Shown here: positions 55,130 to 64,000 of the stretch, piece after piece
How the letters are laid out: each line of letters opens with the position of its first letter
How positions within the stretch are numbered: position 1 is the stretch's first letter
Assembly (NCBI GenBank): GCA_943735955.1
Contig: OX030970.1
Location: 1,616,184-1,680,183, forward strand
DNA from: Piscicola geometra
Taxonomy: Eukaryota > Annelida > Clitellata > Hirudinida > Piscicolidae
Length of the DNA: 64,000 nt
Direction of reading: 5' to 3'
Translations under genes and position numbers: made by a program
The notes under the pieces: model-generated
What the model saw: the letters and a program-made list of their open reading frames with translations, nothing else
The model's database searches: none
Told to the model about the DNA's origin: nothing

Positions 55130-56679
55130 TTTAAAGATTTTTTTTGGTTTTCAAATCAAATAATTGATGGTTTATTAAATTTGAAATTAAATGATTTTTT
55201 TCTAATTATTTTATTTAAAATATTATTTATTTACTTTATTTATTCTCTAACGTTATATTGTCAATGCGTATTTACAAACACGCTACAAACTTCTTTTACA
55301 AATTCCTTCAAAGTCGAATTCTTCTCTAAAGTGTTCTCTCAAGTGCTCTCCTATTATACCATGGCCTTATGAGGCAAAGTCTAACGACTTTTGTGATGAA
55401 ACAACAAAGCTGAACCGATTATACGCAGAAGGTATTTTCAATTTTCCCTTTTTATACCCATGAGTATGTCTTAAATACAAGACTTTTACGTAAGAGTGTG
55501 TATGTATATTTTCACCTATGTTATTGATCTAACTTTAAAATCGATATTTATAAATCTAATAAAACAAAACATAAACTAAAACGTTCTAACAAAGATTCTA
55601 ATTTTGTTCTTATTTATTACGAAGGGTTTATAAAATCATTTGATAACACAAGTGTGTTTGTGTGTCATATGAGCTTGTAATTTGCATTATATGTGTTGAT
55701 ATATGCTTTGTGTATTTCATTTGTGGCCTACATTTCACATAAACAAAAGTTTTTGTATAACAGCATTTACATAATACTACTGTTATTGTTATTCAATCGT
55801 GATTTTTATTTTAATCATTAAATCAATCTTTTAACTTTTGTTTTTTGAATAAATTAAAATAAATTTAAATTAGCCCTTGAACTTTTGTTTTACTTGATTG
55901 ACTGATTAATTTACTTATATTTAATTATTTATACTCATATTATTTATTATTTCAATTATCTATATTATTATTAATATTATTATCGACTTAGTTAAAATAG
56001 CAAAATTAAAAGAAAAATAAAAAATCATTTTTTATTAAATAAACTTCATAAAACCAAGGCCTATATTATATCAAATCTGGAAAGTGCAAAGAATTATTGT
56101 GGCTTACAGCCAATTAGTAATATGCCTAGCTTTGAGCTATGACATTTTCTTGTTGTTTTAAGGTTATTTCGTTCAGTTCAAAACAATACAATATGATCTT
56201 ATAGACTCAATTCAAAAAAGAAAAAAATACAATTTTTTAAAATCAGGAAAAAACAATATAATTGAACAAATTTGAATACAATTCATTAGAATAAAAATTG
56301 ATTACATTTTTTAAAAATATTATTAAAATACAATACAATAAAAAAATAAATACAAATGAAACAGTTTACTTTATATAACCTCAGGCTATGTTAAAACAGT
56401 TGATTTCAAGTCATATAAATTTTATATACCAATAAAATTTACTTTCTTTATTAACATAATCATAAAAATATAAATTCTCTAAATTAATGAATTAATGTTC
56501 TGTATACACAATATTTATAAATTATTCAAGAAAAATTCATTGGTATTTTCTTTTTATTAAAATAAATAAAACCATTAAAAATATATAATAAATCAACCAA
56601 TTTTAAATATTAACAAATAAACCAGTTTTAAATACTTATAAATAAACCATCTCATTAAATTAATTAGAATAAAAAAACT
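55130..56679. other. AT-rich spacer between CTH and the ankyrin gene
   Basis: About 1.5 kb with no exon, RNA gene or repeat array that I can support. It contains the CTH upstream region and the 3' region of the ankyrin gene, both on the minus strand. Confidence 0.65.
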
Positions 56680-59600
56680 TCAGTTGGTTTTTTTAAGAGA
56701 CTCATTTTCAAAAATTATTGATTCTATCAGGGAATCTTTTGCTTCAATAGCGTCAGTCAAGTCACGAACCAACCGTTCAAGATCTCTAATACGTTCTAAG
56801 AGGGTTTGATCGTTCTCTGGTGTGATTACTTTTGGTGTGGAAGCTGTGCTTAGTGTGGATGTGGTTGTTGCTGTAGTAGGAGTTGTAGTTGTTGATTGTG
56901 AGGTAGTTGTTGTGGATGGTGTGGTGTTTGTGGTTGTGAAGGGTGAGGAGGAGAAAACAAGAGCTGGTGAGATTGTAGCTGATGAATTTGAAGGTGAAGA
57001 AGTAACACGGCTTGAGTCTGTGCTTGCAGGGAATTGATTTTCATTCAAGTTAGTAGGAGTCATGCTGAGATTATTTGTTGCATCAAAGTGGGGTTTTCCT
57101 TTGTTTCCATTGTAATCTTCAATTGAACTTTCACTTTCGAAACCAACTTCTTTACCACAAAAGCACTTTTTGCAATCCGATTTGTAGAAATGTAAATGGC
57201 TTGCCTTTGTGAAATTAAGCTGGTTTTCTTGCGATGTGTTGGGAGTGGCCGAGAAGGGTGACTTTTTACTGAATGGGGAAGGTTGGGAGCTTTTAAAAAA
57301 ACTTTTTTTGTTTTGCTGTTTTTCGTTTTTTTGACTTTTAGTTTTGTTGTTGTTTTTGTTCTTGCTGTATTTTTGTTCTGACGAAAAATGTTGTATCCCG
57401 ATTCGATCTTCTGATTTGGAAGATTTTCATGAATTCTAAATTTTATAGCGACTTAAAAAAAAACAAAAAGAAAGATAATTAAAATTGTATTTATAAATTT
57501 AATTTTTTATATATTAACATGATTCTGAAGATATTTGAACAACAATAATACTACAGTTAATTAGTTATAAGGTGCCATTGTTAGTTCGTCATAGGTCAAT
57601 ATTGATTTATTACCTTGGGAAAAAGTTGGCATTTCTAGTGGCGGACTTTCAACTTTCAGAGATTTATACAATTCTGCATCAAAAAACATATTTTTAAGTA
57701 AAGATTTAAAGTAAATTTTATCATTTTTTTACAGAAAAACTGTAAAACTGTAAAAAAAGAGCCGCTATCGAATTAATTGTTTACATATCTTTCTTATTGC
57801 ACTCGTGTCAAATTAACCAGCTGTCTATCCATTTTCCCCATTTTCTATCCAAGTTTAAATCACATTTCACCTATCCTTCATCATTCTCACTTATGCCTTT
57901 CTATCCCATCCCATTTCATCACATCTCATCCTATTCAATCCCATCCCATCCAAATTTAAAATAGCATTCCACCTATCCTTTCCCATCCCAACCCATTCTA
58001 TCGCATCCTATTATATCCCATCTTATCCCATCCACTTTTCCTCCCCCCTCACCTAAATGTTTGAGGGATAGCAGCCCTATCACCTGGTTATGGCTTTGCA
58101 AGTAGGCTTCATCCAGCGCTGTTCTGCCTGAATTTGAATACATCTTCTTTTTTTAAATTATACAGTTTAATTCTTTAGAATTAATTTTAATTTTACTAAA
58201 AATCATTCGTTATCAACCCACACCAACATAGTCACCACCGAACCTCACCAATCGAACCTCAAATGATCTCCACTATCCCCACCAATACATTTCAAACCCA
58301 CACTTAAAATTTCTACCCATACCAATTTCTCCCCCTCCTTCCCCAAAACCCCCTTCCTCTCAAAGCACTTTCATTCACACGAAAACCCATTCTACAAACC
58401 CCTCCCAAAATAAACCCTTCTTCCATCGTAAAAGCGCCATAGAACCACCTTGTTTGTTAACGATAGTGATATCGGCATTTCTCGATATCAATAGATTACA
58501 CACACTAGCGTGGCCCCTGTAGGCTGCCAAGTGAAGGGCAGTGTCGAAGTTATTTGTGGTCTGGTGGTTGATCTGACTGCCACTGTTGGTTGGGTGTGGT
58601 TGGTGTGGTGAAGTGTGGTTGGTTGATTGGGTTTGGTGCGATTAAGTTTGGTTGTGTGGTTTGGTTGGTTGGGTTGGTTTGATGTGGTTGGGTGGGGTTT
58701 GTTGTAGTTGATGAGATTGGGTGAGTTGGATGTGGTTGCGTTAAATTAATTTTTTATCCAAATTGGAACAGATTTTTCATAAAATCAAAAACCTACATTG
58801 TAAACACACACTTACATTCGATTAGAAATTTTTGAAAAGTCCAAATTCAAAAAAAACATTTATAAATTTAAAGAACCTTGAAATCAAAAGCAGGACACAG
58901 TTATGGTATCCTCTGTCAGAGGCTGCGTGTAGTGGCGTAGACCCCGAATGGGGTAGAACCGCATCGGGGTTTGCTCCTTTCGTTAATAAGTAAGCTGCGA
59001 CATTTGAGAAGCTGGGATGGGAAGGGATGAGAAGATTGTGGATAAGGAGAGAATAGAGAAATGGTGGAGGGATGGGACGATGTTGAAACGATGAAATATT
59101 GTGGATAGGATGGAAGATGGTGGATAGAATAGGATGGAAGATGGTGGATAGAATAGGAAAAATTGTGCAGTTGTGGATAGAAAATATGGCAAAATAGAGG
59201 TAAGGGAAAAGACGCTTTGATGAAAGAGAATGTGGAATGAATGAAGAGATAGAATAAGCGTGAAAAGATCAAAGAAAGAACTAGAAAGCTGATAGAAAAA
59301 CGTAATAAGTTAACAAAATAAAGTTATTAATTTATTGAAAAATTGCATACATTTGAATGAATATTAACCAATAATTTATTTATTTATTATTATTGAGTGA
59401 TATATTTAATTAAAACAATTTATCCAATGTCCAGCTAAAACAGATATCTAACCCGTTACAAGGAAAAGAGGTGGGTGTGGAGAAAATTTAGAGGTAGAAT
59501 ACTTTATTTGATACTGCTATAATACAATAATATGCAATAATATTTCTTACTTATCCATTTGAAAACCGATATCTAACCCGTTACATGCGGCCCAGTACAG

Positions 59601-59896
59601 TGGTGTGGGTCCTTCGTTTCGAGGAATTCTCGAGTCGACTTCCACCCCTCCAGCCTCTACACACCTTTTTATTTTTTAAATATTTATTATTTAATAATTG
59701 GAAATTTGTAAATTGGTTCGATGATTTGTAAATATAAATTTTAACTTTTTAAATACAGTTCAAAAAACAAATTTTAGTGTTTTAAATTACACATTTTTAA
59801 TTGTTAAACTGAAATTTTAAAATACACTTTTTATACGCACTTTTTGACCATCTCCAAATCTCCTGTCTTGGCTGCTTTTGCTAATCTTTCTTCCAT
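56680..59896 (-). CDS. Ankyrin-repeat protein with Ser/Thr-rich and coiled-coil C-terminus
   Basis: Seven minus-strand exons, 59837-59896, 59567-59654, 58877-58994, 58449-58576, 58053-58127, 57614-57673 and 56680-57410, give exactly 419 codons. Residues up to about 175 form ankyrin repeats: MEERLAKAAKTGDLEMVKKC, then EGPTPLYWAACNGLDIAYLL, STPLHAASDRGYHNCVLLLI, DTALHLAAYRGHASVCNLLI and GRTALDEAYLQSHNQVIGLL. A Lys/Ser-rich linker follows, then a Cys pair (CKKCFCGKE), a Thr/Ser/Pro-rich stretch, and a C-terminal coiled coil (TLLERIRDLERLVRDLTDAI). Probably a protein-interaction scaffold; function unknown. The ATG at 59894-59896 begins the first repeat. The frame stays open upstream to 59911, so a 5' non-coding or short coding exon is possible. 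No ankyrin subfamily is recognised. Confidence 0.82.
57890..58045. repeat. CCCATCC array in an ankyrin-gene intron
   Basis: Degenerate ATCCCATCCC and TTATCCCATC units close to the donor of the exon 58053-58127 on the opposite strand (GGGATGG sense). Confidence 0.75.
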
Positions 59897-60382
59897 TTCG
59901 CATCCATCAGTCTATTATGGATTAGGATGATGGAGGAGGGGGGATGGTGATAAAGGAGGTGATAGAGGGAGGAGGGGATCATGGAGGAGGTGATAGAGGG
60001 AGGAGGGGATGATGGAGGAGGAGATGGGGATGATTGGAAAATGGTTTGATGTTGATGGGGTTGATGAGGGCGGTAGGCGTGGTTTAGTTTAGGTGAAAGA
60101 TGGGTTTAGAGAGTAGAAAAAATAGTTTTAAAAAAATAGTTTTCGAGTTTATTTTTTATGGGTTTTTCATTATAGAAACGTATTAAAAACCAATAAACTT
60201 TGCAAAATCTCACCACGATTATAATACAAACTGAATGAAAAAAAACGGATAATTCCAAAAGCAGCTTTCAGTATTTGATTAAACCTGACTGAGTTACATT
60301 GGGGTAGTTTCAAACACCAAAAACTAGTAATTTAAGTAGTGATCTAAAACAATTATAGCCTATTTCATATATAAAATGAATA

Positions 60383-60425
<43 letters not shown>

Positions 60426-60823
60426 AAAGATATGTAATAGACTATTATATATACAGAGTCCAATAGAATCAAAACTTGAGAATCTATTTATAGTTGGACA
60501 CCAATGGGGTTTTACGACATTCTATATTGTAATTATAGGTCGAACATGTGAATGTATCCTTGAATTAATATCTGTAATAATGAGTATTATTATTAATTCC
60601 AATAAAAGTTTAATAAGGAAAATAATTGTTTAAAAAATATAAAATTACCTATTTGTATTGCTTTATAATAAATAATTAAATATACAATGGCTGAAATACA
60701 ATTTTAATATTTTATCGAATTATACAATAGATCAGAGCTTATTATCTTTTGAAAAAATAGGCAAATTGGTTGTATATTTTAAAGCTATGTAGAATCATAA
60801 AAAAAATTATAAATATAAAAAAT
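59897..60823. other. Region upstream of the ankyrin gene
   Basis: Holds a GGAGGTGATAGAGGGAGGAG array (about 59930-60020), AT-rich sequence and a (TA)n tract at 60388-60422. A 5' non-coding exon of the ankyrin gene could lie here but none is evident. Confidence 0.55.
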
Positions 60824-60895
60824 TGACCCCGACGTGATTCGAACACGCAACCTTCTGATCTGGAGTCAGACGCGCTACCGTTGCGCCACGGAGTC
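60824..60895 (-). tRNA. trnW-CCA: tRNA-Trp (CCA)
   Basis: The 72-nt minus-strand sequence begins GACTCCG and ends CGGGGTCA, giving a seven-pair acceptor stem with one G-U pair and discriminator A. D arm, anticodon arm (CTCCAGA loop context, anticodon complement at 60861-60863) and T arm (GTTCGAATC) fit a eukaryotic nuclear tRNA-Trp. There is no intron. CCA is not encoded, as expected in eukaryotes. Confidence 0.97.
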
Positions 60896-61447
60896 AGCTG
60901 TGATTATTTGCTTTAATAATCAATAAATTGTTGTCAACTGAATTGTTGTATGTAATATTAAAAAAAAATGTTTTAGAGAGTACTTGAAGTCTGTTTTTAG
61001 ACTAAAAGTATGTGAATATAATTTATTTTTAACCTTTACGTTGAGAAAAAGTTTGAAAAAACATCGATAAACAACAAAAAATAAACAATACATCTATAGT
61101 TTGTAGACCATCCAAGAGACAAAAGTTACATTTTTGTCTATTCAATCCAACAATACCACCTTAAATAAAACAGCACATTATCATGATTAATTAGAAGAAG
61201 TTATGCAATATAAACTGACAAATCTTTCATTTTAAATTCTGGATTTTTGTTTAAAAGTCTGGAAATGCCAGTTTGAAGAAGTGTCTTTTTAGGATTACTT
61301 CTTGTAAAAATAGGAGACCAAGGCAGCTTTCCCGATGTCTATCCCGTTCACATTCGAAAAGACTTGATACAAATTCAATACAAAATTAATTTTTAAGGCA
61401 CAAAGATAAGCGAAAAAGATTCAAAAGCTTGCTGGTTTCACGTCCAA
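60896..61447. other. Spacer between tRNA-Trp and the BTB gene
   Basis: AT-rich with no gene seen. The BTB frame remains open upstream of its ATG to about 61398, where TTAAG could be an acceptor, so a 5' exon may exist in or beyond this stretch. Confidence 0.5.
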
Positions 61448-64000
61448 ATGAGTTATAATGAGGCTGATCCAGGCACGCAAAGAAAGTACCACAAGACAGA
61501 AAACGTCGTGGGAAATGGTTTGTACAAGTTGTGGTTACAGCAGGGACTCTGTGATGTGATCATGAAAGCCAAAGATGGTGTTATAAAATCGCATAAAGTT
61601 GTCCTAGCCTCTCACAGCCCCTTTCTAGCGAATCTATTTGCCTCGAGTCCAAAGGAAGATGTTGTAACTATAAAACTATGCTCCTACTCGTTAGATTATT
61701 GTTTTAAACTGTAAATTAAAATATTGTTTTTAATTTAAATGCCTATAGATGTAATGCGTAAAAAATGTATTTAAAAAACTTGTATTTTTGAAAGAATCAG
61801 TATAAAACCAAAATCAGATTATCGGTGGTTCAGATCGTTCTCAACTACATGTACACCGGGCAAACCTGCTTCAATATGAACAACATCAGTGACTTGATAG
61901 CCCTGGGAAGAAAGCTGGAACTGTTGGCAATGCTGGAAGAGGCGTCGTCATTTTTAGTCAAAAACTGTGACAACGAAAATATCGTTTTCTATTTCAGCGT
62001 CGCTTTGAATAGCAAGTTGAGAGATGCAGTACAAATTCTTTTCAACATAATCGTCGATAATTTTTCCTTGGTCGTGAAAAGCTCTCATTTCTTGTATCTC
62101 AGCGCTGAAAGAATTGAACCTTTCTTGAAATGTCCCAATATCAATGTTTCTTCTGAGATTGAAGTTCTAAAAGCCCTGACTAACTGGGCCAATTTTGACC
62201 GATACAACCGCATCGAAGAAGCGAATTATTTGATGAAGTACATCTACTTCTATGTAAGTCGTAGAAAAAGATTTAAATGGATTTTAAATATTTTGAATAT
62301 TCTAAAATTCAACTTTTAATATTTATTCTTCACCAATTGTTAAATAAATAAATAATTAATTAATTAATTCACAATGAAATTAAATAAAAATATTTTTTTC
62401 CTACAGGATATTCCAGCAGACGATTTAATAAAGGAGGTCGAATGTTCCAGATGGTTGCTGACAGACTGCTGTTCGGTCAGAGACATTATCTTCGAAGTTT
62501 TAAAAATGGGTCGCTCATGTTGCAACGCCGATTCGTGTTGCCCCAACAACAACTGCAACTTCATTCCATCCAACATTTGTTGTGCATCGGAGGGGTGCAA
62601 GTCTTGCATCTCGTGTCCCCCGTGTTCAGTCTGTACCCCATGCACTCCTTGCATTCCGTGCGTGCCAGGCTGCTTCAACAACCGATACTCAAACGATATC
62701 CGAGTATTGGGCACAGAGACCAATCTGAGCGACTGTCTTTTCAAGGAAAATCGCAAACTACCAGGCAGGGATCCGTCTTCCTTTCTGAATCGACAGTATA
62801 ATCGATTCCGGGAAATTTGTGGTGCTACTAGGGCAAAGACTGGTGATGTTTCGCCAACGGAGTCAAAGTATAAGGCTAAATGCAAAGAAGGTCATGAAAC
62901 ATACAACATTCCTTCAGCGGAATTTAGAGATTTGAAATCTTACAAGCGGCCATCAAGATGTAGAGAGAAATGCAGAGGAAGAGGAAGAAGTAAAAGCAGA
63001 ACCAAAGATTGTAAAAGTCCAGCAAGGTCTGAAGATAGCTTAAAGAGCAATGCTATAGAAATTCCGAGAGATAGTAAAGCAAGTATTAAAGTTGGAAGAG
63101 GTTTGAGGGCTGTAAAAAGGGAGAGGAGAGGCAGAAGGAGCAGAGAAAGCAGACAAAGTTTCGATGATAGAGGGAGTAGAATCAGTATTGGAGGCGGTGA
63201 TGAAAGTGATGTTAGCAGGCTAAGTGTTCATGGGGGGAGAAGGACTAAAAGCAGAGATTGGAGGAGAAGCAGAAGTAGGAAAAAAAGAGCTGGAAAAAGT
63301 AGGAAGCGGGACAAGGATGGCAGACAGAGTAGAAGTGGAAGTCGGTTGAGCATTAGTGATATAAGTGCTATGGCAAGCGCTAGTGACATAAGTGGTAGAG
63401 GGAGTCGCGTGAGTAGAACTGGTAGAGGTTCTAGACGGGGTAAAGGTAGGAGAAAAGACGAGAAAAAACGAGACAAAAGTAGAAAAAGATCGAGGAGTGG
63501 AAGTATGCTGAGTGTGAGCGATCATGGCAGTCCAAAAAACAAAAACCATCGGAAACCATCGAAGTCTGTCTCACGTCTGAGTGTTGTGAGCGCCAGAGAA
63601 GGTGCAAGTCGCAAAAAGAAGAAACGGAGAAGATCGGTAAATGTATCGAGGAACGCCAGTGTTTCCAGCAGGGGAGGTCATCGGAATAAAAACAGACAAG
63701 GCAACCGATCAAACCACTCTAGACGACTCAGTCGAAACGCCAGCGAAACGAGCAGAAGCAGTTTCAGGGAGAGCAAAAGAAGACACTCTAAGAGAGGGAG
63801 GTACACTTCGAATTTGCAAACAATTCCAAAGTGTGATAAAGTGAAGTATTTAGTGAAGAGAATGAATTCTGTTTCTTCGGTGAATCGCTTTTTAGGAAAA
63901 CCGCTCTCGCGTAATTCTCCTATCAAACCCCCATCGCTCAGCAACTTTATGCAAACTCCTGAAACGGCGGGTGTCAAAGAGATCCATCGTCGAACTTCAA
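61448..64000 (+). CDS. BTB-BACK protein with Cys-x-x array and Arg/Ser-rich tail (3' end outside window)
   Basis: BTB-BACK proteins usually act as Cullin-3 substrate adaptors (family knowledge). Exons 61448-61689, 61818-62253 and 62407 to the window end join in phase (2, 0); at least 757 codons with no stop. BTB: GLCDVIMKAKDGVIKSHKVV, LASHSPFLANLF and, across the first intron, VVQIVLNYMYTGQT. BACK: LIALGRKLELLAM to LKALTNWANFDRYNRIEEAN, continuing IPADDLIKEVECSRWLLTDC. Where kelch repeats would be expected, residues 263-316 hold 16 cysteines, eight of them exactly three residues apart (62596-62661). A Cys-poor segment follows, then from about residue 410 an Arg/Ser/Lys-rich region of some 280 residues with many R-x-x-S sites and basic clusters such as RKKKKRRRS. 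The last exon, about 1.6 kb, reads cleanly to base 64000. Function unknown; nuclear targeting is an inference from the basic tail. Confidence 0.85.

Noticed and set aside
63220..63712. Minus-strand open frames over the BTB gene tail
   Set aside because: Antisense shadows of the Arg/Ser-rich coding exon.

Overview
The window is AT-rich nuclear DNA from an invertebrate animal. Genes are split into many short exons by small GT-AG introns, intergenic DNA is compact, there is a eukaryotic tRNA-Trp, and almost every intron or spacer carries a simple-sequence or minisatellite array. The families present (ELAV-like, TOGARAM-like, PLBD, cystathionine gamma-lyase, BTB-BACK, ZU5/death-domain) are metazoan. 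A lophotrochozoan (annelid- or leech-like) source is my best guess, but the sequence does not prove it.

Layout. 1-4406 (+): 3' part of an LDLa-SRCR-trypsin-fold protease. 7231-10492 (+): a second secreted S1 protease with a very long poly-Thr stalk and acidic and Asn-rich insertions inside the catalytic domain. 12016-17471 (+): a large multi-pass membrane protein of unknown family with a Gln/Pro/Asp-rich tail. 18453-23198 (-): ELAV/Hu-type RNA-binding protein with three RRMs. 24422-26689 (+): phospholipase B-like protein. 27340-36077, probably running to 37537 (+): TOGARAM/Crescerin-like TOG-domain protein. 38534-49737 (+): a 19-exon coiled-coil, ZU5 and death-domain protein. 50023-55129 (-): cystathionine gamma-lyase. 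56680-59896 (-): ankyrin-repeat protein. 60824-60895 (-): tRNA-Trp(CCA). 61448-64000 (+): BTB-BACK protein with a Cys-x-x array and a long Arg/Ser-rich tail, running off the window.

Exon-intron structures were built by hand from splice signals, phase continuity and family resemblance. Six models close in one continuous frame: the poly-Thr protease, ELAV, PLBD, cystathionine gamma-lyase, the ankyrin gene and the ZU5/death-domain gene. The first protease and the multi-pass gene lack their 5' ends, the BTB gene lacks its 3' end, and the C-terminus of the TOGARAM-like gene is uncertain. No operon-like organisation is seen. The two proteases share intron positions and are probably an old tandem pair; the other genes look functionally unrelated.

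The most unusual points are: the BTB-BACK protein with eight cysteines spaced exactly three residues apart followed by an RS-like tail; a stop-free 477-nt intron in the ELAV-like gene made of repeat arrays; an intron built from tandem copies of a 3' splice-site motif; proteases whose catalytic domain has absorbed microsatellite-coded inserts; a repeat-derived C-terminal tail on cystathionine gamma-lyase; and two kinds of tRNA-derived SINE.
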